From: Cristatella mucedo
Lineage: Eukaryota; Bryozoa; Phylactolaemata; Cristatellidae
Direction: 5' to 3'
Assembly: GCA_009760855.2 (NCBI GenBank)
Contig: WPIO01000002.1
Span: 7,339,001-7,403,000, forward strand
DNA: 64,000 nucleotides
The translations under genes and the position numbers were made by a program. Shown piece by piece: positions 21,373 through 32,324 of the stretch. Numbering within the stretch: the first letter of the stretch is position 1; every line of letters begins with the position of its first letter. The notes below the pieces were generated by a model, which was not told the DNA's origin, searched no databases, and saw only the letters and a program-made list of their open reading frames with translations.

Positions 21373-22919
21373 GTATGAGGAATCCCTTTATTTATGTTCC
21401 AATTGCAAAGTGGACCTTCCTATTAAATTTTGTATTTCATGTACCTTCTCCTCCCTGGTGTAGAGCTTTGTTCCTTATAGCTGCCACAAGCTCACGGTTT
21501 TTGGTGACCTGAGTGAACCGATCGTGAGTTACTGTCGTGACCATAGTCTCTAACAAAGCATTGAGACAATAATGTTCATTGTAACTCGTTTATTAAATAC
21601 GTTGACTTGCGTTTTACGACTGTAAATCCCATGCAATAAATGACTGTCTTATGGTCCTACTGGTAGTGTAGTATGTCATGTATTTACTTATGTTGAACAA
21701 GGACAACAACAAAGCAACCTTGAACCACAAGAATCTCCTCAAGTTTGCAATTGCAGGATGCCAGCTATTCTTTATTTTTACATTTTTTAATTAGTCACCT
21801 CACTAAAGATTAAATATGACTTACGTATGGTGAGAGACATTTATTGGGCCCATTTTGTGCACTGTACTTGCCCCTAAGACAGTGTCTGTCTACAAGTGAC
21901 ACATTTGTGTGAACATATGACACTTTTTTCGGTATCTGCTTTCCCGTGTTATACTTTTTCAAAGGGCTAGACGGTTTCCAAAGTGCCAGAATGCACCAGG
22001 CCTTGTTTACACGGTCGATTTCTTTTCGTTCCTTTTTCGGTCTTGCTTTCACCTTTGGTGCATGAATTACAGACAAAAGAGGCAACCCAAGCCATATGGA
22101 CGACAGATAAAGACTAACGAAGCTGAGCCTGGTTGTATTTCTTGGCCAAGGCCAATAGACAATTGTTATTAACAATGACCATAGGAATAATGATGGATGC
22201 CATCAAGCACATAGCTTCTTCATTGCTTTGAAAGGAGCGAGGGATGCCTTGACCAGTGAGATCATATATGCGGTTCGAGTTAGTCTGCATACTGACCGTG
22301 TCAACTTATGTGTAAGAAAAAAGACCAAAGTAGGACCCTGAAGAAAGCAACCGTGTAAATCCGGCTTTAGAGAAAGTTGAGACAAGCAGCTCTGCAATAG
22401 TTTTAATTTTTGTAGCATCTCACAGACATGATTGGTGCTGCTACCAATAGCTGGTCGTGACCTACATGCTCTCCCAGATATAACCATGCCAAATGTACGT
22501 ACCAGTAGGCCAGAAGAGGCATCTATGATTTCATACTGCCGTCAAAACAGTGAATGTTGGTACCACAGCCCAGCTGTTAAAAGCCTTATTCATCAGTTGG
22601 AAAAAAATTCAGACCTCCCCCAAAAGTCGAGCACCCCTTACTGCTTTTATTTGCCATGCAATTTGCCTCCAAGAGGATGTCGAAGGCTTACTGTTGCAAC
22701 CAAAAGGGCACATGCTAGCGGGAGGTAAAAGAAAAGGTTCCTGCCTTGGCTTTACACTGAAGGCACGGGTGCACTGAGCACGCAGCTGGCATTGTATTGT
22801 TGCCTGCATTGGCTGCCTATCTCCGCCGGAGGCAGCGCATTAATAGGCAAATGACAATAAGCTGTCGTTATTATATTTTCCTTCTAACACCATCACCGGT
22901 CCCTTTTCCCTTCGAGAAA
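21373..22919. other. Intron 3, left part; possible MITE-like segment
   Basis: No gene recognised. A stretch near 21885-21960 ('tatgacacttttttcggtat' and neighbours) resembles one near 36775-36815. 'tttacacggt' near 22010 is repeated in inverted form near 22350, as might be seen at the ends of a small DNA transposon. This is weak evidence. Confidence 0.3.
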
Positions 22920-23585
22920 ATGACACTTTCTGTCACTGTCTGTCTCTGTCTCTCCTGTTCTTGGTGTCCGTCTCTCCCTCTCTCCCATCCTCGGTCTCTT
23001 GCTTCTTTGCTCTCTGGCTCTGTCTCTCCCTCTCCCTATTTCTCTTTTCTGTGCTTTCAGTTCCTATCCCAGGACCATCTCTCCTTCCCTCCCTCTCCTT
23101 CCCTCCCTCTCCTTCCCTCCCTCTCCTTCCCTCCCTCTCCTTCCCTCCCTCTCCTTCCCTCCCTCTCCTTCCCTCCCCTCCCCTCCCTCTCCTTCCCTCC
23201 CTCTCCTTCCCTCCCTCTCCTTCCCTCCCTCTCCTTCCCTCCCTCTCCTTCCCTCCCTCTCCTTCCCTCCCTCTCCTTCCCTCCCTCTCCTTCCCTCCCT
23301 CTCCTTCCCTCCCTCTCCTTCCCTCCCTCCCTCTCTCTCTCCCTCCTTCCCTCCCTCCCTCTCCTTCCCTCCCTCTCCTTCCCTCCCTCTCCTTCCCTTC
23401 CTCACTCTCTCTCTCCCTCCTTTCCTCCCTCCCTCTCTTTTTCCCCCTTACTCCCTTTCCCTCCCTCTCCCTCTCCTTCCTCCTCCTCCCTCCACTCTGC
23501 TGCCCTCCTTCACTTTCTTTCCCCACTCTCTCCCCACTCTCTCTCTCTCTCCCACTCTCTCTCCCTCCGTCTCTTCCTATCACTT
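22920..23585. repeat. Polypyrimidine minisatellite, 14-bp unit
   Basis: About 660 bp of nearly pure pyrimidine on the plus strand. The core (about 23080-23400) is a tandem array of the 14-bp unit 'ctccttccctccct', roughly 17 or more units, with small variants. Flanks are irregular CT-rich sequence. All three plus frames, and the Gly/Arg/Glu-rich frames on the minus strand, stay open across it. They reflect composition, not coding. Confidence 0.95.
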
Positions 23586-23693
23586 TTGAAGGAGACTGAG
23601 CGAGTTGGGTATGTCGTAGTTTTCAAACCTGATGACAAATCACATTTATTCTGTTATTTCAAACTAAAGATCCCATAAAGTTTGCTAAGTTAA

Positions 23694-23740
23694 GGGCCGT
23701 GATAGCCCAGGAGGTAAGGTGCTCCTCTCCCCTTCAATGC
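23694..23740 (+). repeat. SINE head fragment, group 1
   Basis: 'gccgtgatagcccaggaggtaaggtgctc' corresponds to the A-box side only. It lies just after the pyrimidine tract. Compare the copies at 17668 and 41335. Confidence 0.45.
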
Positions 23741-24024
23741 TAATGCCAAAATATCTGTTACGCTCCCCACGCATGTGACTGCTGGCCCCCTTACCACCAC
23801 CCTGTTCATGTCATTCCAGTCGTATTCATGCTCTCCTAAGTGACATGCTAGTGCTGGCTGTATACAGTGTTAGACTTGTGCCGTCATACATTACTGAATG
23901 ATGTTCCATAGCAGTTTAGCTAAACTGCAGAAGCTTGCACTGATTCTTCTGCCTGATCCTGCTGATGGTACATTTTAGCACTTTGTGCAGGTTTGCTGCC
24001 CCCATAGTTTTTAGCCCTATATTC

Positions 24025-24105
24025 TAATAATAATAATAATAATAATGCACTTGATAAAGCGCTCTCTCAGAGAACTAAATCTCTTTCTAAACGTTTTAGT
24101 GGTGC
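24025..24105 (-). mobile_element. LINE lineage 1, 3' tail fragment
   Basis: ATA repeat at 24026-24046, then 'gcacttgataaagcgctc', 'tcagagaactaaatctcttt' and 'ctaaacg'. This is the reverse of the lineage-1 hairpin tail. Very short insertions like this are typical of 5'-truncated copies. Confidence 0.8.
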
Positions 24106-24109
24106 AAGC

Positions 24110-24290
24110 CATGGTACGGATAGCAGTGAGATGAAGTTTGTTGGCTTCCGAATGCATACCGAAACCCGCTTAGGCTTTGAGTGCGCTATAGAAAACTCGC
24201 CTTCGTAACACCCACACAGTCTTTTGTGGTTTGTGGAGTTACAGACGGAGATACACTACATTACAACCCTGATACCTGGGCTAATCTAGT
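24110..24290 (+). repeat. Probable LINE lineage 2 3' tail fragment
   Basis: 'ggctttgagtgcgctataga' and 'gtttgtggagttacagacgg', then 'agatacactacattaca'. This resembles 34735-34835 at the end of the lineage-2 LINE. Diverged. Confidence 0.4.
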
Positions 24291-25914
24291 GTGTACTAGG
24301 TATACCTATCTCAGCGTCCAGGACACTTTTGGCCGAACTCTGGGACAACACCTGAGAGTTAAGACGATTGCAAGCTGGTTTACTTCGGTTAGAACGTAAT
24401 GCAAATATCTTGGCATCAGACGCCAAGCTACTGACTACCTTGTGCCTAGCTGCTGTTCATGGTGAGGCTGCCAGTGATGAAAGCTGCCAGGCCAGCAAGT
24501 GAGTAGCTCAATGACACTACACAAATGTAGCACTGCTCTTAGTAACTTGCCACTTGCACGTGGTAATGGCCAAGGGCTTAGGAACTGTACTCCGACCTTA
24601 GCCAAGCAGAGTTTCCATCAAGCCATCCCAACCTAGCCGAGTTAGGAGGATATCTAATGAAAATTTGCGATAAGTCTACTTACTCAAGCATAGTAAATTG
24701 TGATTATAAAGAGCTGGTGCATGTGGATAGGTCTGATGAAAATCGTTTTAAAGACTGTAGCTTGGTCGTTCACGCTCGGCTGAAAGGCAGCCAGCATATT
24801 CAGCGGAAAGCAAGCCACCTGGCTTAGTTTTTTCGAGCACTTGTCTGCCAGAGTAAACGCTCCCTTGCCGAGAAGCACATTCTAAGCTCTCTAGCTATGC
24901 CCTCTAGCTAGGCTCTGACCAAGGAGATTAGCCATGTCTCTGTGTAATTAGATGTGTTATGTTGTCAGTGTTCGTGAGACAGCATGCATTATCAGTAAAT
25001 CGCAACACACAAGTCGTGGTTTTCCCCAGCACTCTACGGCACGTAACAGTGTGCCATGCCGTGCATATTCATTTCTCGGTAATTATAGGCCTAAGTGTTG
25101 CCATCAATCGTGATTGCAACCTGGTTGCATTGGTAACATGTTATTTAATTGTGATATACTCTTTCATGGCCGATGTCTTTATGCAATAGAACGGTATTCT
25201 TCAAAGCTAACTCTATAAAGCACTGGCTGGTCCTCACTTGTGGCAAAATTTGTCTGCCCTTATTCCCACGGCAGGACGGCCTTCAGTGTTTTCATATTGC
25301 TGAGAGGGTTTGCAGCTCATCAAGCTTTAATTTAGATCTGTATTTTTCTGTATGGCATCAGTAAGATTTTTTGTGAGAGGATCCCAAAATAGCTGTAATT
25401 CATTGCTAACCAACTGAACGAAGTTCAAATGACGATCACATGTTTGACATCAACGTGTTGTGGCGATGTCTGTACAATTGTATGGTATTTCTTGTGCTCG
25501 TTCTCGAGACAATAACTGCCAAGTTCTGCCTGAATCACCTACTGTGGCTCTATAAAGTATCGGGCTTTCAAGTATTCTTAGAAACGTACTGGAAGAATGC
25601 CATGAAATTTGGTAGATATGCTCTGAATACGATGCTGTGTTATAACGATCGTGATTTGAGCTTCATGCATCTGATATTTAGTACCACATATGGATCACTG
25701 TACATTTGGGGCTCTCCAATGGTCGGGCCTAAATTTCCCAGGTATTCTCTAAGCACGGTGTTAAGTAATATGCAAACGTTAGTTAAGTTAAGTGCTGCCT
25801 GATTCGAAGCAGATCGCCGTTATTCGTATGACCATTACATTCGACTAAATTTTTAAATAGCTCCTCTTCAGGGAATGCTAACCTATTCCGTCAAAGGCAT
25901 AACGTGAATATATA
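24291..25914. other. Intron 3, unannotated
   Basis: AT-rich, no recognised gene, RNA or element. The 120-codon frame at 25440-25802 has no family resemblance. Confidence 0.45.
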
Positions 25915-26110
25915 ATAGTAATTATAATACGCTTGCTATAGCGCCCTCAGAGAACTAAATCTCTCTAGGCGCTTTATAGTAATGTGTTTGTATAATGCGA
26001 TCGGATAACTAAATCTCTTCCTAGGTGCTTAATATATGATCTAAGGGAAGAATGCCAATAGGGTTAGTGATAGCATTCACATCGTCCGAAGGCATTAACA
26101 AATATGGTCT
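25915..26110 (-). mobile_element. Two lineage-1 LINE 3' tail fragments in tandem
   Basis: First tail at about 25920-25980 ('gcgccctcagagaactaaat', 'ctctctaggcgcttta'). A second, more diverged tail plus part of the 3' UTR follows at 25985-26100 ('cggataactaaatctcttcc', 'taggtgctta', 'gggttagtgatagcattcac'). Confidence 0.65.
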
Positions 26111-26391
26111 TGCAACCTGCTAATCTGGCAAACCGGCAGCTTACTCGGTCGACTTAGACATTTTGTGTAGTATCCACTCACTTATATTACTCATATACTT
26201 TTAGTTAGTCCGAGGCCTCGCACGTACTTACAAGCGTGCCGCACGCACACACACACACACACCTGTATGCACTCCAGCATCTGTTTATACAATGCTGCCT
26301 GTGTGGCACACACATGTGCGCACTCATATGCATACAGGCACGTCGTACTTAGTATGTACTCTGCCACGTAGGTCGAATGGTTTTACCTCTG

Positions 26392-26560
26392 GGTCTTAAC
26401 CTAGGCGTAAGGTACTTGGTCTTCATGAGCCACGTCATTGATTGGAGTCATGCAGCAGATGATTCTTTATTGCCTTCTGCTAATGGGAGTGAAACCCGTT
26501 ACAGCTGCTCTGCTTACTATAGAAAGCCGATACAGCTGTTCTGCTACTATATAAATCAAG
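26392..26560 (+). mobile_element. tRNA-derived SINE, group 1, old copy
   Basis: 'aacctaggcgtaaggtactt' (A-box side), 'attggagtcatgcagcagat' (degenerate B-box side), 'gattctttattgccttctgc', then 'gctctgcttactatagaaag'. A (CA)n patch lies just upstream at 26243-26262. Confidence 0.6.
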
Positions 26561-26920
26561 TGTTTAAATTAGCTTTTCCTATTGGTCTTTAAAAATGGCC
26601 AATTATGATCACAGTAACTCTTGCAAAATCTTATCTGAACCTAACTTTGCCAGCTTATCGAGTGTTCTTGCTTAGGAAAACTGTACCTAGCTTGAAAGGC
26701 ACAATAATTATGCCAGCGTAAGAAGATAATTACATGTATAAAAAGTATAATAATTACCAGTATAACTAGATTTTTTCCTTTGCATGTGTGTTTGTAGTAG
26801 TGCTCTTCTCTGCATGCCTGTCCTGTAGGAGTTCTTGCTGACATTTGCTTTCTATGATGCAGTTGGCTGTCAAACCTGATTGCACGTGTCCTGTCGATCT
26901 TGGCTCTAGGCTCTTTACAG

Positions 26921-26996
26921 TCTATACCATATCCAGTGTGCCGACTTTGTTCGCACAACGGAAGCCAGGCACACTGCTGCCGTTATTGCCATGTGG
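26921..26996 (+). CDS. Mitochondrial methionyl-tRNA synthetase, exon 4
   Basis: Follows 'aggctctttacag'. After one leftover base the frame reads 'LYHIQCADFVRTTEARHTAA', then VIAMW. 'DFVRTTEARH' is the conserved MetRS segment in which human MARS2 has DFIRTTEARH. The exon ends at 'atgtgg' followed by 'gtaagt', phase 0, and joins exon 5 without disturbance. The incoming phase is 2, which does not match the phase-0 end of exon 3. An alternative acceptor at 26935 ('atccag') would restore phase 0 but would lose the 'LYHIQ' residues that align in the family. Confidence 0.9.
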
Positions 26997-27089
26997 GTAA
27001 GTAAGAATGGTTGTTTGCTGTACGATGATGTATGGCCCGACCTGCTTTGACAATGTCTCATTGTTAGATGGTGTTATTATGTGGATAAT

Positions 27090-27240
27090 AGTAGTATTAC
27101 ATTATTCTACTACCCTAAGAGAACTAAATCTCTTTCTAGTCACTTGCCACTTGGCTGGAAAGGAAGTATGTCAACTCATTAGTGATAATAGCATGCACTA
27201 TTTGCAGCAAGCACGAGCACATTAAGGAAAGCACAAGGTG
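27090..27240 (-). mobile_element. LINE lineage 1, 3' fragment, diverged
   Basis: 'accctaagagaactaaatct' and 'ctttctagtcacttgcc', then 'ggaaaggaagtatgtcaact' and 'tagtgataatagcatgcac'. This matches the hairpin tail plus the start of the 3' UTR seen at 3650-3790. Confidence 0.6.
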
Positions 27241-28229
27241 ACTGAGAGCAAATACTTCGAGGAGAATACTGCAGGGTGTTTAGCTTAGCTTTAAGTGCCA
27301 CACATTCGACGGCAAAAGTATCACTAGGACCCCTAGTTTATGAGGAAGAGTAGCTACGGGACCGTGAAACATTAGACCGTTGCACAAAGAACAAATGTGC
27401 CTAATTAGCACAATGCCTTTCGCGATGACGTTTTCCTAAACTAGTGTATGCAACAGAGAGATTACAGAGGAAAGCTTATTCGACCCAGAAACTCCATTAA
27501 AAAATTTCAGATCTGCACATTTTACAGCACTCTGAAAACGACTCATGCGTCCCTTGTAGAGATACTAAGGCATGTTGGATAGTATGAAAACAACAGTAGC
27601 ACCTGCTATGCTACTTTCCTAGCCTCAGGCTATCGCTGATTGACGTGCTTAAGACCATCTTGTTTGACTACATTCACAAAGGGACAAATGTGTGTTTTGC
27701 GTCAAACAGGACTTGGTAACGTTGCGATTGCGGTGCAAATATGAATTGGCCAGACTTCCGTGGGGTGCAACCTGAAAAAGTATATTGCGACCGGTATCAT
27801 TGATAACGGAAAAAAGATGCGGCAGCCCACATGTCACTTCTCCCAGTAGGACAGACTGATAAACAGCGAAGCATTATACATCATTTTACCATGGCAAGGG
27901 TTGATGCTCAAAGCCTTCAGGCTGCTACTGTGAGATAGTTGGTATGGATACAATTAGGTGTCAACTATGGGAATTCGGTATGTTTGCTCGGAACGCCAAA
28001 AAAGGGAGCCACTTCTATCTGTCGAGTATAAAGTAGTTCTTTTGATGTGGGATTACTGAGCGAAAGCACACTTGATCCACGAAGTCGAGCAAAATCAAAT
28101 GGGGGGTAATTCAGCACTTTGGGTAACTGAAAATATATACTGCACGTGTGTCGTTGCTTCAATTAAGGTTTCAATGATCATTGCCCGTTGGAGAGGTGAA
28201 ATTTGGCAGCAAAAGGGATGTGGGCTGGG
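27241..28229. other. Intron 4, possible unknown repeat plus unannotated sequence
   Basis: 27400-27600 resembles 39110-39300 at low identity ('caatgcctttcgcgatg', 'aaactagtgtatgcaacaga'). Nothing else is recognised. Confidence 0.35.
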
Positions 28230-29240
28230 GCTGCTTCAGTAGTGTATGTATCTCTGTCTGTAACTCCACAAAGTCATAAAGACCATGTGGGTGTTACGCA
28301 GGAGAGTTTTGTATAGCACACTCACAGCCTAAGCGGCTTACGGTACGCATTCGGCAGCCAACTGACTTCGTCTCACTCTACAAAGAAAAAGTGGCAAGCA
28401 TAGCAGAGTCAGGAGAGCAGTTGAGGTAGTGAGTAGCATAGAAGTAGCAGCTCAGGACCGCTGAAAAGGATGAGCCATAGTCGGCAGCAGGAGAGTAGTT
28501 GTCGTTGCGTATGAATTGTGGAAGCGAGTTTCACAGTCTAGGACCTGCAGAGCTAAAGCTTCTGTCGCCAACGGTCTTTTAAGCGGAGGAATGGAACAGC
28601 TGATTTATTGTCCACATAGGACCTGAGGGCGCGAACAGGCTGAAACTGATGCAGCAGTTCAGCTAGGTACGTAGGAGCCAAGCCGTGGCGGGCCTTGTGG
28701 GTCAGCGTAAGAACTTTGCTCTGTATCTGTTGCTCAACCGGCATCTATCCTAGCTCTTTTAGCAAAGGAGACACGTGCTCAAACCGCTGGGACTTGAAGA
28801 CTTGCTTTGCAGCCATATTCATAGTCTGCTGCAGTGGCCTAATAGCTTTCTTTGGCAGCCCGGCCAAAAGGGAATTGCCATAATCAAGCCGAGACAGAAC
28901 TAAGGAGCTAGTTAAATTTTTTACAAGCCACTATGGGAGACAGCTCCTAATCTTGGATAGGGATCGGACGTGATGGCTAGCTGTAGAAGCAGTCTTCTGA
29001 ATGAAGCTTTTGAAATTGAGGCAGCCGTCGAACACGACACCTACATTTCGAGCACGTGGTGATGGTCTCACAATAGCATCACCTATTAGAAGAGCAGAGC
29101 CTTTTAATCCAGCTATACGCTTAGGGTGTCCTATGAGCAGCAGTTCAGTTGTATCATCATTTAATTTCAGGAAGTTTTCCGACATCCAGGATTGAATATC
29201 GGCAAGGCAAGCATTCAGTTTCTCAGTTCCCAAGAAGTGT
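28230..29240 (-). mobile_element. L2-like LINE, lineage 2, broken
   Basis: Minus-strand relic, read from 29240 to 28230. One frame (29233-28931) encodes 'SWMSENFLKLNDDTTELLLI' followed by GHP, the block that follows the RT palm. Then 'PSPRARNVGVVFDGCLNF'. A later frame (28744-28553) gives 'LTHKARHGLAPTYLAELL', the typical C-terminal block. Intervening stops and missing RT motifs show that it is 5'-truncated and dead. It differs clearly from lineage 1 at the protein level (SWM..NFLKLNDDTTE, not AANFLKLNKDKTN). Confidence 0.85.
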
Positions 29241-30159
29241 ATTTAGAAGCAAATTGACTACTCCAGAACGTTGCAGTGCCTAGTGCAATGGGCCTTCTTA
29301 GAGATAATTTTCTTTTTAAACAGGACAGTAAGAGTAAGCTAAGGGTGTTAAATACTTTTCTGATACACTGCTAAATTTAGTTTAGGGCCGTTATAATATC
29401 CTAGCGCCTAGTTAATGTTTAGACCTGAATCTTAATGAGAGTCTGGTGTGAAGTGGATAGAATGTTCAAAGCTCAGGAAGGCATGTCACATTTAAAGAAT
29501 TGCATTTCTCAAGTTTGTAGGACGTTTGCTGAATGATAAAGCTATATGTTTGCGAAGGCTTGGTTTGATTTATGGCAGAGCTGCTTGGATATGCCATAGC
29601 TTATCGCGTCGGTGTAACTTCATTTTTATACAAGCAGTCATTATATTAGTACTAAATTTTCTTACAACTTATGTAAGCATATTTTTTTATATACTTCACA
29701 TGTTGAGATCAGGTTCCGGTAACCTTTTCTTTTATAGGGAATCACAGCTTCTTCTGGCTTTAGCTTTTGTAGTTGGCTACTCTTTCGAGCCTTTGGTTGC
29801 TGTCCTTTGCTGGGGCTGAAATTAGCAAGGTGCACGAGGTGGGACCTTCATCATGTAGTGAAATAGCCAGTGTATCGCCAAAATTTACCCAATATACTGT
29901 GCAACTATCACAGATAACAAAGAGAGTGATGGACAATGGAAGAATTAAATAAGCCTCGTGCCTTCAAAACTCAGCGCCTTACAAAACCGATGTCAACTCC
30001 TTACAAAAACCGATGTCAACACCTTGGAAAACCGATGCGAACGCTTTATAAAACGAAGTAAATGTAGCTGAAATTTTTTAACTTTTGACCTTGCAAATCC
30101 AATTAGGATATTCCTGGATTTACACTGCCCCTGGCTAGTCAAATTACTATTGTCGAATA
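29241..30159. other. Intron 4, unannotated, with a short tandem repeat
   Basis: 29970-30055 holds about four ~21-bp units ending in 'aaaaccgatgtcaac' or variants. The rest is AT-rich and unrecognised. Confidence 0.5.
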
Positions 30160-31170
30160 TTGATATGGCACCCCTAGAGAACCAAATCTCTCTAGGCATT
30201 TTAAGTGTGCTGAAAAGGAAGCTTGTCCATTGGTTAGTTATCGGTTAGTTACATTTGCAGTTTCAGAATGCATTAACTCCTAAGAGACAAATTTAAGTGA
30301 AAGTTGCCAAGGTGGTGTGAGGAACATGTAAGTTTTTAACTAGTTTTTGGATATTTTCAAATCAGAAGAAACGTGATCTCAATCGGTAGTGAGTGCCGGG
30401 CTTAAGCATAGGAATGGGAAGCACGATCTCCAAAGGATTTAAAGTTAGAAAGAAACTACCAAACGACCAGAGTCAGAAGAGCCGGCGGTGAGGCAGGAGC
30501 CCTGATAGAGAATGATCTCATACATGTAGGCTGAGGAAGAGACTGCTATTTACTCCAACCTTCTTGTCTTGTGCTACAGGCAGAATACCTTCAAGTAGCA
30601 AGGTACACACGTCTAGAAGACATGTCGTGAATGCATGGACTAGCTTGTTTATGGTGTCCTTATCGAAGCAAAGCTAAAGTTTTGCAATGCTTCGTTCGTA
30701 AAAGTAGGCAATAGTTGACTTTAGAGCTGGTATTGTCATCTAGTATGGTCATTTTGTAAAACGGCACAGATTCTTGATATGCTGACCGAGCCAATTTTGA
30801 AGGTGAAGCTTTCCAATATCTGAGTAATACTAGGTTTGCTCCCTATCGTCAATCAATTAGAGAAAGTTTGCTGACATCTCACTGCGAATGGCAGAAATAC
30901 GTAGTAAAGCTGAGAGAGTCAGCTGCTGGAAGGCAGGGAAGGATCAGCATACATGTACAGCTGTGTGGCAGTAAGCAGAAAAAATGAAAGCCTAGATTCA
31001 GCTCAGCGATAACATCGCCAAGAGGGAAAACATAAATTGTCAATATAATAGACCTAAGCCGGATCCTAGAGGCATGCCATACTTTAAAGGCTCACTTAGT
31101 GACCAGTCACTGATGACATGTCTCTGTGGCCCAACTGTGATGTGTAGGACCTAAACCAATATAGCCTAGG
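30160..31170 (-). mobile_element. LINE lineage 1, degraded copy
   Basis: Minus strand. The tail lies at 30168-30210 ('gcacccctagagaaccaaat', 'ctctctaggcattt'). The coding part is traceable by words shared with 3641-5188: 'gaatgcatggactagctt' (30640), 'gtccttatcgaagcaa', 'gagccaattttgaaggtg' (30790), 'cagctgtgtggcagtaagca', 'gcataccatacttt' like words near 31075. No useful open frame remains. Confidence 0.7.
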
Positions 31171-31327
31171 TTCAGGCTTCATGCGCTCTCTTAGGGCTGC
31201 ACGCGCGATGGCAGATAAGCTCGGTTTGTTGCTATCGGGTTTTGTTCAGTCTCAGCTGCTCGCTAGGCGATAAGGGTTCCATATAAGGCTGCACTGTTGA
31301 AGCAGTCCTCTCTGTTATACGATGCAG

Positions 31328-31456
31328 CAAAAGCTATGCAGCCGTGGTGCCATCTATAAGGGCTATTACACTGGCTGGTACTCGCTGGCTGACGAAGCAT
31401 TCTACACCGATGACCAAGTAACCGAGGGAACAGATAACTATGGAAGTGCGATCGTG
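31328..31456 (+). CDS. Mitochondrial methionyl-tRNA synthetase, exon 5
   Basis: Starts after 'ctctgttatacgatgcag' in phase 0 and reads 'QKLCSRGAIYKGYYTGWYSL' and then 'ADEAFYTDDQVTE', ending GSAIV before 'gtgagt'. 'YKG-Y-GWYS-DEAF' is a MetRS signature in the editing/connective region. Human MARS2 has YKGVYEGWYCASDECF. A second AG at 31341 would trim five residues and change phase, so 31328 is preferred. Length 129 nt, phase 0 at both ends. I see no CXXC zinc pairs in this region, as expected for the mitochondrial type. Confidence 0.95.
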
Positions 31457-31644
31457 GTGAGTCTCGCTGCTGCCCTATTGGCTGGCTGGCTGGCCTACTG
31501 GCGGGTGAGGCTGGCAGATTGCTTGGCTGTCTGCTTGCTGTCTGCTGCTTACTTAATCTATCGCAGGCATGTAGCCGCGTGCTCGGTGCTCCTTGCTGCA
31601 AGGGTGGTGGGCGTACACAGCTTCACTCTCGAGCTTCTAGCCCC

Positions 31645-31810
31645 TGGATCTTAGCCGTAGAGGTAAGGTGTTAGCTCATCACGACCGATGTCGTGGGGTC
31701 GAGTCTTGCAGTGGGCGATCTTTTATTTGCCAACTGAAAGTGGTGGTGATAGCTGTTAATGCTCTTCTGCTGCTATACAAATGACGCTGTTCTATTTAGC
31801 TAATCTCCTC
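31645..31810 (+). mobile_element. tRNA-derived SINE, group 1
   Basis: A-box 'agccgtagaggtaaggtgtt', B-box 'gtggggtcgagtcttg', then 'cagtgggcgatcttttattt', 'gtggtggtgatagctgt' and 'tgctcttctgctgctatac', with an end 'ttctatttagctaatct'. It lies 190 bp downstream of exon 5. Confidence 0.85.
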
Positions 31811-32320
31811 CATGCTGACGATGCTAGCAACATCAGGTCTGCTTGCTTCTCGACTGGCTTGAGAATTTCGGCTTGCTCTATTAAGTTTGTCATGCCACCC
31901 ACATTGGTGGCAATTATCTGGTATACGGGATGAAAAGCAATATCTTGGGTGGTTCGCAATATCCGAGGTGACCTTGTTGTGCACCTGCTTACCTTCTGTG
32001 ATCGGCGATGATAAATCGTGTGTACTGCTCATACTCCGTCGTGTGAGCACGGCAGTGTCGACTTTGTCTAGCAACGAAACTTGAAAACCATTGATACTGA
32101 GAAGTTTTGAAATCTGTCTGCTATTCCTGTCTTCTCATGGACACCCAGACTCTGCCAGCACTTTTAATGCTTTCGTTGATGTGCTAAATTTGCCACCGTG
32201 GAGTGCTGTCGGCCATCATTCTCCCCTAAAGACTTTCGTGTACAAATTCGTTGACAAAACTTTTTATTTGCCATACAACTTGGAGAATGTGCTATGTAAA
32301 GTGCAGGCTTGAATACTTTT
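31811..32320. other. Intron 5, unannotated
   Basis: No recognised gene or element. Short frames on both strands lack family resemblance. Confidence 0.45.
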
Positions 32321-32324
32321 TTTT

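Noticed and set aside
22797-23678. 293-codon Pro/Ser/Leu-rich frame
   Set aside because: All three frames stay open across the 14-bp minisatellite; it is composition only.
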